From Polymyxa betae (Eukaryota > Endomyxa > Phytomyxea > Plasmodiophorida > Plasmodiophoridae), in assembly GCA_003693705.1 (NCBI GenBank), contig RBZT01000546.1, positions 62,001-126,000 on the forward strand: 64,000 nt of DNA, written 5' to 3'. The position numbers and the translations under genes are program-made. Numbering within the stretch: the stretch's first letter is position 1; each line of letters begins with the position of its first letter. The notes under the pieces were generated by a model. The model was not told the DNA's origin and did not search any database. It saw nothing but the letters and a program-made list of their open reading frames with translations. Below, piece by piece: positions 47,186-59,359 of this stretch.

Positions 47186-47889
47186 GTGGTCGGAATGAAT
47201 CGTGCGGGCCTTCACGCCCGAGCCTGCCAAACGTCTGGCTTCAGACCTGGTTACTGCGGACCAGCAATCAAAAGCATGGTTGATGGGAGCCCGTGTTCTG
47301 ATCATATCATCGGCTATCCATCGCCCTGCGATCTGTCAAATTTTGGAGCGTCGCTTTCGCTCAATCTGCGAGACGTTGCTCAACGATCGCCTCATTCTGA
47401 AGGCACCGCGGAGTATCCTGGAAAGCAGACTGCCATTTACCAGGCTTCAAGACACAGCATGGGGACGTTGCAGCACAAGATCCACTTGTGACGACACAGA
47501 CAGGCGAGTTGGTCTCTGCCATGGCGTTGCTGCTTAATCCACCTCCAATATTACAGACGCAGCTTCAACCGGCGCCATCGGTAATTCCGGACCTATAGCT
47601 AGTGATCGTCGTCAATACTGACAGCGACGCTACATCGTTGCAAACAGGATAGCATTGTTAATACCGCACCATGGCGCGGCTACCGCATTTATGCTGCACG
47701 ATCTTGGTAAGGGATCGTTCCAAGATCGGATGCGCTTCAACAGCACCGTCATCCCTCTGAATCAGCATGGGGTCACGTTCTCCCAGGGCCAGTATTACCG
47801 GGTCCGCCGAAACAAATCGATTGCGGTGGCAGTCGACCCGGACCGAGCCACGTGGATTCTGGAGTTCCAATCGGATCATCGATTTGTAA
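47186..47889 (+). CDS. Tentative spliced gene, unknown
   Basis: Plus-strand coding potential without a family. One chain reads FTPEPAKRLASDLVTADQQS and RPAICQILERRFRSICETLL, a 32-nt intron, HGDVAAQDPLVTTQTGELVS and LLNPPPILQTQLQPAPS, a 67-nt intron to DSIVNTAPWRGYRIY, then MGSRSPRASITGSAETNRL to a stop at 47889. A competing frame from 47186 (NRAGLHARACQTSGFRPGY) overlaps the first part. Start codon and first join are not settled. Confidence 0.3.
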
Positions 47890-48014
47890 ATCTTTGCCAA
47901 TGACTGCCGCCATCAGCAACATATTTAGCTGATCTGAGGAGCCGGATTGAGATGCTTTGTTCGATTGCTGTTAGGAAGGTGCTAGCTTGACCGGAAGCCT
48001 GACTGCTATACCTG

Positions 48015-51000
48015 ATGCTATTGAACGATACAATCATATCTACAAATTCAAGAAACAGCTCTGCCCAATCGTCTACAAATGATAATACAATCGATACCGT
48101 GAATTCAGACGGTTTCAATTCGTTCCCGGAACTGATCAGCAGGCTCATCATGGACTCGACAGTCTTAGCGGTTCTGAGTCGGTTTGTTCCAGGCAACGCT
48201 CGACAAGGAAATGGCTGTAGTTGGTATCATGTTGATGTAAGCACTACCGGTAGTCTCTGCACTATGATCAGTTTGATGGGAGTCGAGTTCGAACTTGGAA
48301 TAAAATTGTGCGGTGCCCCTTATCAGTCCTCATGCTACAATGATGAAGTCTACATTAGATCGATTCTTGACAATCGATCAACCACTTTCATCTCTGCTTG
48401 ATGCTGCTAGACCCTTCTTGCAGAACCAGGAGAAGACCGCTGCTGTGGCGGCCGCCCTCATCCAGAAATGTGCCGCTCTGCTGTCGGCCGATGAATGCCA
48501 GGACGCCGTCGCCATCATTCGCATGATCGGGTATTATGGCCTGCCGAATCTTGAGACTGTCTTGTTGCTGTTCGACTTGGCGCTCAACTTTGATAAAGCT
48601 GCCATTCCCGTGATCGAGCACATGCCGGCGCTCTGCGATAAATCTAGTGTGGAGATCGCCATGACGAAGTTCCAATCATTACTACAAGATGATCGCTCAC
48701 GTCTCGTTCCAGTTCTCGCTTCTGTCGCTATGCTTCCTCTAACACCATCGTTGCAAATCACTGCCCGAAAGATGACATTGCAGGCGTTGGAAATCGTCTC
48801 GATATCTGACATGCCAGCTGTGTGTCGGGCTTTGCTGCTGGCCGGTACGACAAAATCATTGATTATCGACGTTATTGCTGCAATACGCCAACAAACATCT
48901 TCTATCCATACGGATGTTGTGTTCCCCCTTGTTCAAGTCGTTAGCCAGCATTGTCGTTCGTCGACGCGAACAGTGAAACTCTTTCTATCAGCTTTTGCTG
49001 GTGACAGCCAGCTCTCTCCTTTTGACATGTTTCTGATTCTCTCTCTCTTGATGGTCCGTCGTTATCGAGCCTCGACTCTGGATGTCCTCAGGCAGAGGAT
49101 CTCGAATTCAAACACTGCTGACCGCCTCCTAAACCTGTTCAGAACATGCCCTGATACTTGTCAGTCTTTGGCCAATTCATTTGTCTGCCTCGGGCATTTG
49201 CTGCTACATTCTCCTCCTGTCTCCAAACTGACAACCAGCCTTGCTGGCAGAATTCTTCGACAATCGTTTCAGTCCTTTCCTGGTGCTCGATTAGAAATTG
49301 CTCGATTTCTGCTTTCGTCGTTAGCATCATCATGCGATATTCAATCAACGAGAGCAGCAAGCCGAACGCTGCTTGATCTGGCCGTGTTCTGTCCTGTTGA
49401 AATTGACGCTTTCAATCATCATGTTATTGAGGCACTTTATCACACACCGTATTTTAGCAGTGAAGTTCTGCACTTTCTCAGTCTTGTGATTGCATCGCTG
49501 GTTTCATTCAATCCAACGCTGATCTCCAACTGTCTAGTTGTTTGCCAAAAAAATATTCTATCAGAAAATGATGACCAAGTAGGCTTAAGCTCTTTTTATT
49601 CTGTAAATAGAACTCAAAGTTCGTTCTGTAGAAAAGGGTCGGATACATTCTCTCTTCTCATTTAGTGAAGTCAGGGAAATTGAATGATTCCGATCGTGAC
49701 GATATTATGATTTGGTTGGAAATGTTTCCGTCTGTCTTGATTTGACGACTCACGTGTTCTCCAGGGCGATACGGGCCGATTCTCAGAGACCAAACAGTGA
49801 CCTTTCTTCAATGTAAAAACTACTCAAGCTCTGTTTTGATGGCATCGTGACTTGCAACATTAGGTGGTTTTTGGATTTTCTCGTACATACTGTCGATACT
49901 CTAACAGAAGATGAAGTTGAGCATATCCTGAACGTGCATTTATACCCGCAGTTTCGCTTGATTTTGAAAGAAAACGTGACGTTTTGTGGAATTTTTGAGA
50001 TTTTGCTGAAATTTTTTAGGGACAACCTATCACTTCAGATGGGTTCAGTCTAACTTCAAGCTCACTGCTCATTCAGAGTATCGCTGCTTTATGCTCGAGA
50101 GTTTCCAGCCCTATCCCGATCACAGATTTTTTGAAGGAATATTCCGATCCGACGCTCCACTTGCTGAGTTTAGCAATGATTATGGAGAATCAGCCAACAT
50201 CCGACTTCGCTCTATCGTTCGTAGGCATCCCCTTTCGTTGCGTGTCTGTCGTAAATGACTTATCAGTGCCATCCCGTTCTGTCTGGAATTGTTCGATGTT
50301 ATCAACAAAGATTCAACAGAATCTCCATTCCGTCATGGTGTTCCATTAACCATATCGACGTGTACTGAAGGTCTAGTGTCGCAAAAGTTATCTTTATCGC
50401 CGCGCCAGCAATTGGAGCTCCTATACAGGATATACACCATTCAAACTTTTCCAGGTTGGTTTCGCCTCCCACACTGTTTCTGTGTCGTAATCGCCAAACA
50501 GAAGCGTTGTATTTCAAGCCATTCGTACAATCGAACTCTATCACGAGTTTCATGCCTGCCTCTTGTACCAAGACTATAGCAACTTCCACTGTCAATATCT
50601 CCAAATGGATCGTTTCGCAGCTGACTGCTTGGCACTCGTCCGAGCCTTTGAGATTTTGTTTGGGCCTGAAGATACTTTTAATATTGCTGGAGCGTTCCGA
50701 TAGAGATGCTACTGTGGGGCAGCTGTTCAATGTGAGCTTCTCATGATTGTCACAAAGTAATCAGATTGTAATGGTGAATTAGCGCGATGTGTCCACGCCA
50801 AGTGTGAGAAAAGAGACACTACTCCATGCATATTCGTTCTTTCTTCGACTTTTTGAATTATGTGAGCTTGACGGAATTGCTATTGTGATTTCTTAAATCG
50901 TATTGTCCAGGTTCAGAATCTTGCTCGTTCTTTACAGTTCTGTCAATCCTTCAAAAGTTAGCTCGGATTGTCTCTAAATCTCATGAATTGGGATCAACTT

Positions 51001-52464
51001 GCTTCAAGGTATATTATGCGAAAGCCCTTTGTATACAAAAGGTTTTATTTGACTGTTTAGTTGGCTAAAACCATCCTGCTTAAACATTCTGACGATCCGA
51101 AACTTTCTGGTTTCGTGAACCCTGTCTCGATCACTGTATTAGCTCCCGAATCCTTTCTTTCGGGTTCCTCTAGAATTTTCTTGGAGAATCGCCGCCATTT
51201 GCTGAACTTGCCGAGCAAAATGAAGTATATTGTCCTTTGATGCATTAGATCGCATTTTGAATATTGACTTAGGTCGGGAGATTCTTCAAGAGACTTCGTA
51301 TTCTTGACGTGGGCAGCGTTAGCTTTTGATCATTATTCAGAAGTGTTTCCGTTCGTTCTGCATGCTTCGAAGTGCATTCTGGAATTCACAGCCGATGACG
51401 AATCTGTTCGGCATCGAGGGTTTTCATCATTGACCAGACATTCACTGCCAGTAATTATTGACCTATTACAAGTACGTGAAATTTCTTGGAAGTTCTGACC
51501 TGATCTATTTACAATGTCGCAGCGCATTTGTCTTCTTGGAATTCATCGAGTGTCTTTGAGCGACCGCTCTCGATCCGATTTCTGTCAACTGAAGGAATAT
51601 CTTTCCGCATTCCTTCTGATTCTGAAGCATCATGACTATAGTAATCCGAAGACTACTCAAGTTGGTTGCATAGTGAATTAATCTTCCAGTCTCTTACATT
51701 TTTCATTAGACGAATTGTATCCGACTGTTTTCTGATTTGCATTATGTGTTTGAAAGCTGTATTAAACTGGCATCTTCTAAGCAGTCGGACATCCCAAAGA
51801 AGAGCCTTGCACCTTTGTCGTCTTTACTCGTATCTATTGTTGCCGAAACACGGGCCTTCACTAATTCATTGCGGCTCGAGCGTAATAATTGTAACTGCAG
51901 TTGTTCTGTAATGAGAACTCGGAGATTTGACCATATCTTAGCTAAGAAACTTACTTCAGCAAGGCTGTTACCCTCCTTGCTAAAGCGCGTTGAGCAATTT
52001 GAATCTCGTCTGTCGGTTCTGGTTGGCCCATTTCAATTTCAGTTGAACCCGTTCGACATTGAAGAATGCCTTGAGCAATTTTCTGATTGGAGGCGTGAAT
52101 CAAGACATAAGTGTATTGAAGATCCATACGAAAACGAGAACAATGACGAGCCGTCTGGTGTGAAGGATTTGGATTTAGAGGTAATTTGTCTCATTTCGAA
52201 TTCGCTCATCTGAGATGTTTCGGGTAGTCTGATTTGAATATGCCCAATGGTGATGAACTTAATGACGAAGAGTTCATTGCGAGGTTTTATCAAGAAAGTG
52301 GCGATGAGAGTACAGAAGTGGCCGGTGACCCAAAAAGTGACCAGGAGTCAACCGAAAATCAGGACGAAATTGATTGTAGTGGCAGCAGTGATAGTGAACA
52401 GAGCTTCTCACAAGACTCTGACTCGCCTATCAGACGAAGTCAAAGGAGGCGCAATACTAGATAA
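48015..52464 (+). CDS. FANCD2: Fanconi anaemia protein FANCD2
   Basis: Central clamp of the Fanconi pathway for interstrand crosslink repair; monoubiquitinated with FANCI. A long helical-repeat protein aligns with animal FANCD2: VIEHMPALCDKSSVEIAMTK, LVPVLASVAMLPLTPSLQI, SLANSFVCLGHLLLHSPP, EVLHFLSLVIASLVSFNPT. The stretch LVVCQKNILS aligns with the human LVIRKQLSS around Lys561, so a candidate ubiquitination Lys is present. Exons with frame changes continue through 49.6-52.2 kb (KLNDSDRDDIMIWLEMF, RLLPSLLKRVEQFESRLSVL) to an acidic, Ser-rich tail ending RSQRRRNTR. The 5' exons (MLLNDTIISTNSRNSS at 48015) are less certain; ATG 48340 is the alternative start. Many joins after 49.57 kb are approximate. 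Confidence 0.8.
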
Positions 52465-52513
52465 GTCTGAAAGATCTCTGTGTATACAATAATAAGTTAT
52501 TCAATTACTGTTT

Positions 52514-55500
52514 TCATGTCGTCCTGGAATTTGATTTCTCACTGCAGTGGTCAGCTTTTCCATCTGTCTGCAGTTGTTTAGTGGAATGGAGTCGTCTCTT
52601 GGTCCCCTTTGGGGACAACTCTCTTCTCATTGTCTGAACTATAGTTTGCACTCTTGAAGCCAGGCCTGGTTGACCGAAATTAAATAATGACGATACAAGC
52701 TCAATGGGCTCCTTTGACTCATCAGACTCTGACTTATATTTCAACTTCATCTTTTCGATACGGGCCACCACGTAAATAAGATCATTAGGTTGTACAACAG
52801 TTGTAGAAGGCGGATTCGTGAACACGAACGGTATCGGAGCCTTTGTCGTGCTCGCGTTTTTGCATCTTAATAACCCTATAGGCAGATACATGTATTTTGT
52901 GAGGAGATAATTCAAAACGGTCAAGTATGTCTGGCCCCCTAGATGCCTGTGAACTTGAGTACAACAGTATGTCGTTCGTAAACAAAACTTACTCTGGAAC
53001 TCGAGTGAGAACGAGACATTGGCGCTCTTCCGGGTTGCCCTTGGGAACTGTTCCATAAATAAGGGCGTCGACGACATTGATCAGATGAGGATTGAAAAAG
53101 GATCCAGCTGTAACCGATTCCAGCATTCCTGAACTGTAGATTTTCCCATCAGCAACTGCCAGTGCCGGAAGTCGCTTGCCATTATCCTCCATTGACGACA
53201 AAACGTCGATCGGATTTGTTCCAGTTCGAGTGAAAGCTGGCCTCAGAAACCTGAATCATTGAGCGCGGAACACGAAATAGCATCAACGCTGTAACCTTAA
53301 ATTGGACTCATAGAGCAGCTCAATGATTGTATTCGAGCTATCGGATCTCTTTTCTGCATTCTCAATGGCAAGAGTGTTGATAATCGTGGTGTAATCAGCT
53401 CGAACGATTTGTCGTCTTTCATCATCTTGCTCGGTTGCTCGAATTTGGAACGGGTTTGCAAGAAGAACACAGGCACTCGCAGAATGAATGTTAACTCTCT
53501 CTAAATCGGCACTGTTTTGAACAGATCCAATTAACTGATACACTTCTTCGAAAGAGGCTAATATTTCGGCCAGCGGCCCTGGAAGCAATGCCTCTTGGAC
53601 GATTACAGCCGGAATGATTACAGGAAAATTTCGGCATCTCACAGTCCGAATAAATTCTGTCAAGGATAAATCGATATGACCGCAAACAATGATATGCCCT
53701 TTCATATTGACCGCGGATTCTAATACAGGAACAGATCGGCTGCTTGATACTGCAGTCTCAATCAAATGATTGTATTCGCGGGAGGAATCTAGCAATGACA
53801 TTTGAAATGCCATGGGGAGAACGACGCGATCATGCATTCGAATTGTAGATTCGATGCCCAAGGCATCCTCGCTGAACGGGCGTTTGATGCGGCATATGGG
53901 GGAGGGCGATGGCAACGATGGAGGTGGCAGGGATGTCACACGCTCCTCAGAATCAAGCCCTTCGCTGAGACGTTGCTTCATGATTCGTATGCGATGGGGA
54001 GAGACATATTGATCTTTGGTGAAGTGTGGAAGATCAGCAGCATGGTGAACATCCTTTGCAAGCACATAGACGAGCTCGCCTTCATGTATAACGCGATCAC
54101 AGGGAGCCAGCTGGATCTCGATATTTCCGGCTTCTGTTAGTTCACCCATTGCGAATGGTAGAATACTACTTTGCTCAGCCAATTCGGCACATGCTTCTGC
54201 AAACGTCCATCCATGAAAGTAGGCACCCCAAACTGTAGGAAAGGCTTGAAAACGGCTTCCAGCACTATAGTCTCTCCACCATTCGTTGCCTGCATCCGGG
54301 TCTTTATCATCCTTCTTGACAAGATCTTCTGGATCGAACGATTGCAATAAATTACACACCAATGTATGCAATGCAGGGACAACACAGCTTCCAGCTAATA
54401 GCGCCATAGTCCTCTGTTTCACACAAATACATTGCATATTGGGGAATTTCTGCAATGTCTTGCACAAAACATGGCCTTGATTTCGAATATCATTGATTTG
54501 TACCATTGTGGGAATTGTCGGAGAGTGATTCTTAATTGAAATGGCCGTCAAGAAGGCATTGACATCATTTGCATTGAGCTCCGCCATGTCAGACGACGTT
54601 CTCCGTGATAAAATGAAGACAGCCTTGGCACTGCCCAAAGCAACCCGTTCAAGGTCGAGTGGTTCGTGAACAGATCCCTTTATGGAATGCTTAATGAATT
54701 GAACAGTGATAAAAGTTGGCAGTACGAACCGAGATGTAGTGTACGAGTGAGGAATATGAGGCATGACGTAATGCAGTTTTTAATGTCTGGCAGGTCTCAA
54801 TCTGCGACAAGATCACCACCCGCAGTCGCAGGCTGCGATCACGAAAATTGGAATGCAGCAAACACATCAGAAACTCATGTAGCTGTTTGGTGGGATAATC
54901 AGCTGGCACAACACAAACGACATGGGAGAACCCAGACCTAGCAACAAATATGAGTATTTGAACTGATATCAGACCAGACTGGTTTCATACTGAGGATAAT
55001 AGACGCCTCCAGTTTGATTCAGCATATTAGTGAGATGTAAGATCCTTGCCGAATGCAATGGGATAACAACAACGGCGACCGTCATCATGGTGATGACGAG
55101 CATTTTGCCACCTAATGTCACCGGAACTATGTCTCCATATCCGATTGTGGCTAATGTCGTAGCAACGAAATAGAATGCGTCGTGGAACTGCAGCGTTTCT
55201 GGTGATACTGGCCCCATGTCGGTCTCGAGGAGTAGAAACACACCGCTAACAACAGTGATGCCAGATAGCACTGTTAATACCAATGCCCCTGTTGCTATCC
55301 ACAGGCTATTGTCGACCAGGTTCAGCAGCCTGTGAAATCTAGCGAATCGTAGCGACCGGAACACTCTGGTGACGATAATCAGCAACGGGAACAGCGGCCC
55401 AATCTCCCAAGTTACTTGAAGAATCGCATCGCTCGCAACACCCGAAACATGATGATGTTCGACCGAGCGAAGCGAAGGATAAGGGCCCCATTGCTGCCGT

Positions 55501-56002
55501 CGCTATTGGTGAGGTCGGCCGACGCCAGCAGCGGTAGGATAGTGAGCAGGTCGAGCAAGCCGCTCCAGGACTTGAAGTAGGGCAAGCCGAACAATACAAG
55601 TCTGAAAACATAGTCGGCGACGAAGAACCAGGTGAGAATGAACTCGAGCAAGTGGAGCGCCTGATTGTCGCCAAAGGCGGGGTACGTTGAGATGATATAG
55701 ACAGCAGTCGAGACAAACCCTAGGTTACGTTACTGGGGGGACGCGGCCACCTCTCGTGTGATAATCATACCTAGCAGGGCAGTGATGACGTCCATCCATA
55801 CAACCATTCGGCCGTTTTGGATTCGTCGGAACCAGATCATCAGGGGGAACTCCATCTGCCATGTCCGGACGAAATTTTCGAATTTCTCGAAGCCGTAGAT
55901 TTCGATTCGCGTCTTGAGGCGATCGTCCGGGTTCGGTGCTGGTGGTTTCATGGCGTTTAAGGCAGCCGACAGGCTGGCCTTTTCGCCCAACCTTGCTGTC
56001 AT
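52514..56002 (-). CDS. Slo-family (BK-like) potassium channel
   Basis: Voltage-gated K+ channel with tandem RCK domains. Start MTARLGEKASLSAALNAM at 56002. Voltage sensor: EFILTWFFVADYVFRLVLFG, S4 FARSNIIMFRVLRAMRFF joined over an intron to KVFRSLRFARFHRLL. The pore ATTLATIGYGDIVPVT holds the K+ filter. RCK1: HVVCVVPADYPTKQLHEFL, then SIKGSVHEPLDLERVALGSA and AISIKNHSPTIPTMVQI. RCK2: HIIVCGHIDLSLTEFI, RVNIHSASACVLLAN. The tail LRPAFTRTGTNP, AGSFFNPHLINVVDALIYG, PFVFTNPPSTTVVQPNDLIYVV follows Slo1. The acidic calcium-bowl segment of Slo1 is missing. Seven or more short introns. It lies 119 bp downstream of the polycystin gene on the same strand. Confidence 0.9.
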
Positions 56003-56120
56003 ATCTGAATTAAGATGATCAAGTTCAGGGTACTTGATTCTAGGACTTCAAGGATCTCATCAAATCGTTGTTTGCAAATTGAGATGCCTCGGGTCAATGA
56101 CTGAAACAGTTTATAATCAA

Positions 56121-58114
56121 CTAAATAGATCTTCGATAATTTCTGGGTGTCATCATCTGCTGAATTAACTGATCATCGACTTCCGATTCAGATTGTGCTT
56201 CGTCTTCTTCGTCATCCATCTCCTCCTCGCTGTCCTCATCCTCATCTTCGTCTTCAGGCTTGTTCACATTGGGAATGAAGCCGAACTCATCGTCCTGCTC
56301 CCTATCCGAGTATGACATCCTGGTTGTATATTGCGAACCCAATGAATGCTTGGAACTGCTAGGTGTGGTTCCACGAATCGACATCTTTTTTCGCACCAAT
56401 CGTGAAAGCATCTTCTTTTGCTTTTTCGCTGATGACCTGGCGCTATGGATGACGGCTGACAACGCTGCTGCCAAACCGTCAATCTGCTCGTCCTTGATTT
56501 CCTCAAGAGTCTTGGTCCATGCGTCTTCTAAGATACTAAGTCCAGATGTCAAGAGAGATGACTGATCGGCAAAAGGTAAGATACATACACAAGCAGCATA
56601 TTAACAATAATGAAAATCATAGAGCAGACATAGGCAATGCACATTAATGGGCCAATTACAGGATTGTGTTCTTGCATTTCCTCGAAGTTGAGATGCCCAA
56701 ACGATCCGTGAAACAGTGTCATTGAAGTAGACGAAATTGATTTAAATTCAGCTAGCTGGTGGAATCCGGCATAAAAGGCCTGAACAAAACTCACATAAAC
56801 GGCCTATCGACTAAGTTTCAGTGTTGTGCAGCAGCTCTGAAGGCGAGATCTTACGAGAAATAGAGCGAGCCAAGCCAACAATTCCTTCCGTGCTGTGGTC
56901 AGCGCTCTTTCCAACATCGACATACGAGACGATATCCTCATGTATTTCAAAATCTGTGACCATGTTGAACATGAAATCGTGGGCAGAGTTTCTGGACATA
57001 CTCGAACCCAAGTCAAAACTGCATTCACGGCCGTCAAGTTTCGTAATTGATTGCTACTATATGCATAATACTGCCAATTAATGTACGGATCGGTATCAAT
57101 GCGATGGAGCAGAAACGCGCCGCAGCATCGAAGAACGATGGTAATGATAACGATCAGGAAGAACAGAAATGTGTTAAGAAACTCGATAACATTCCAGGTA
57201 CTCTTAAAATACGCCCATCGTGTCCTCCGAACTTCGTCGACCATGGTCTTTACCATCTTGATGAAGGCCACAAGAAACAAACCCTCGAGGACAGCCGAGA
57301 GATAATCAGACGACGTGTCATAGAATCTCACCGCACAGATGCGAAAGAAGCTGCTCGGGACCACGCCGCCATAGATTGGCATTTCAAACAACAGCCGGAC
57401 GACGCTGAGCAGGTCTAAGCTTGGGTTGTAGAGAGTGAAATCGATAAATAATGCTCGCGTATGTAGATCGATAAAGTAGTTGGATTTCCAATCCTGAAAT
57501 GTTGCCATTGTTTGAGTAAGATTTTGAGAGAGGAACGTATAGTAGGCTCCTGAACCGTATTGAGTATCTGGGCCTATTATCCATCTGTTTATAGTCCATT
57601 GGGGATCATCCTCGTATTTATAGAGGTCGCCTTTGGCACCACCGAAACTCGACTTGCTCAGCTTCGATGAAAAACAGGTCGTCGTTTCAACCAGCCATTG
57701 CTCCTCGGCTGGCACTTTGCAATCTTGAAATGCCGACCGAGCCTGACCTGCTCGTATTTCACCAAACAGTCGAGAACGGCCATACGAGCCGTCGTCGTCA
57801 GGCGCTAATGCAGACGCTAGCGTATTCTCTAGATACTTCCAGAGAGCTTGCTGGGATCTGATCTCATTGAAAGACGACAGGAGCACACCGTTGCCGTTTA
57901 GACGGCGACTCAACGGAGCGAATCTGGATTCCAAGGTCTCTTTCCAAGCATGTGGAATCGTTTCATCTGTTCGGGACATGGTGACAGCCACGAACAGAGA
58001 CAGGAAAATCGAGTAGAAGAATAGCTGATGAATAATACCTGTGGCGTTACCCATGATTTTATTCTTCGTTGCGATTGCAAGGTTGACTCCTAAACAGCCC
58101 AATAAGGTAACCAT
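56121..58114 (-). CDS. Polycystin-2-like (TRPP) cation channel
   Basis: Cation channel of cilia or ER membranes. First span FYSIFLSLFVAVTM, then the large extracytosolic TOP domain (residues about 60-260, with WKYLENTLASALAPD, YINW-type region and GSGAYYTFLSQN), then span 2 YLSAVLEGLFLVAFIKMVKT, span 3 VIEFLNTFLFFLIVIITIVL, span 4 ending AVLTW joined over an intron (about 56973-57024) to ILKYMRISSRMSMLERALTT, then the pore helix SMTLFHGSFGHLNFEEM and last span SMIFIIVNMLLVYVSYL. The C-terminus is a coiled, very acidic tail (KPEDEDEDEDSEEEMDDEED) without a clear EF-hand. The proposed ATG is very close to the first span, so a 5' exon may be missing. Confidence 0.87.
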
Positions 58115-58148
58115 ATTGCATCAGCAAATCTCGAAGACACCATTGATA

Positions 58149-58418
58149 ATGGAATTCCTCCTACTGCTGATCTGGGCACTGCCATTCGTCTCTCCCAGAT
58201 TGGCAATGGCTGCTTTGAAGCGGGCCGACAAGGGTACACTGTTGGAGCGGTTAGAGCTGCTCCCAGTTCCCGGAGCAGTCCCGATCGGGCCAGCATTCCC
58301 GGCCCCGCCTCCTGGATCCGCCATTCAGTCGAAACCGCTCGGCAATTACATTGTGACGATCGTCTGGGGCGGTCAGTCGTACCGAAGGTTCAAATACCTA
58401 CTTCCTGGACAAATTTGA
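58149..58418 (+). CDS. Small secreted or membrane-anchored ORF
   Basis: A single 89-codon frame with a classical signal peptide (MEFLLLLIWALPFVSPRLAM), then a proline-rich middle (PVPGAVPIGPAFPAPPPG) and a basic end (YRRFKYLLPGQI). No cysteines, no family. It begins only 34 bp from the polycystin ATG in divergent orientation, so one of the two starts may be wrong or the two share a very small promoter. Confidence 0.45.
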   Translation: MEFLLLLIWALPFVSPRLAMAALKRADKGTLLERLELLPVPGAVPIGPAFPAPPPGSAIQSKPLGNYIVTIVWGGQSYRRFKYLLPGQI

Positions 58419-58440
58419 AAGGCGCAGAAATTGGAAGCCT

Positions 58441-58755
58441 TTATTCAGATTTCTGACAATCCAAAGTAAACAGAGGTTGCCGTTTACCGGAAGGTAATCC
58501 CTTTAAAGTAGCAGCGAACAAATGATCAGCAATAGCCGATAAAAATAGTAACAACGTCATCACAAATGTTATAACGTCAACAGTAATCTTCCTAGTAAAA
58601 ATTGTCGTACATCGCGACAGGCTGCCTTGATTTCTGGAAAAACTTTTTAAGCAGTGAAGGAACCAAAAGCTACTACTGCTCCGAGTCTCCTTTTGAAAGG
58701 CGATTTTTCGGTAATCAAAGCTCTCATTCAAAAGCCGGTGTCGATAAGCTTTCAA
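58441..58755 (-). CDS. Possible small membrane protein
   Basis: A 104-codon minus-strand frame without an ATG start carries one hydrophobic span (VDVITFVMTLLLFLSAIAD) near its C-terminal end. It may be the last exon of a small gene whose first exon (MLFI, near 58790) would join over a roughly 50-nt intron, but that join changes frame. Low support. Confidence 0.25.
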   Translation of the reverse strand: MKAYRHRLLNESFDYRKIAFQKETRSSSSFWFLHCLKSFSRNQGSLSRCTTIFTRKITVDVITFVMTLLLFLSAIADHLFAATLKGLPSGKRQPLFTLDCQKSE

Positions 58756-59359
58756 TCAAAAGGTCCATTCACCAATAAACAGCATTCTGTTAAGAGATAA
58801 GCTTGACCATTCCCAATCACAGGCTCTATAATGTCATTAGAGTTTCTCATTACCTCTTGCTGACGTCAGCTGTTAAATGCTGACATCTGATGCCCGAACT
58901 TATCGCCAATTACCTCCAACAGCTCGGCGTGCTATGCTTGGTGCATTCTATGGAAACGATTCTGTGCCTGGCATCACGATGGGTATCCTTACCGCCACAA
59001 GGAATTTGAAATTCGCTCCTCGGTACAGCTGCGACATCTGACTGAGGTCTGGCCGCCCACGGAGGTTACCTGATCGGTATGAATCGGCGAACCGTTTCTT
59101 CAGAAACTGATGTCAGATGCAGCTTGCCGGGAATCGGTGTTAGCCACAACGCTTTCGGGCTTAGCGAATTAAGGGTTGTCTTGGACCGATCTTGTATTGA
59201 AGTAAGCAAGGAGGCCTCTGTCCGCTTCATTCCAGAGGTTGGCTTTATTGAGGGCAGCGCCCCTTTCTCGCCGTAACGTCATCCTGAGTGACTACAGGCA
59301 AAGCTTCTTCACTAGTACACGGCACAGACTATATCGGCTGCATTCCTTCTAAACCAATC
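58756..59359. promoter_or_regulatory. Upstream region of the P-ATPase gene
   Basis: About 600 bp with no recognised gene. It contains a TGACGTCAG site near 58860, a CRE-type sequence sharing the TGACG core with the 12-bp motif, about 500 bp before the ATPase ATG. Non-coding 5' exons are possible. Confidence 0.3.

Noticed and set aside
49240-49330. Apparent Lys-to-Arg change at the FANCD2 ubiquitination site
   Set aside because: The human Lys561 context is LVIRKQLSS, which aligns further along with LVVCQKNILS, where a Lys is present.
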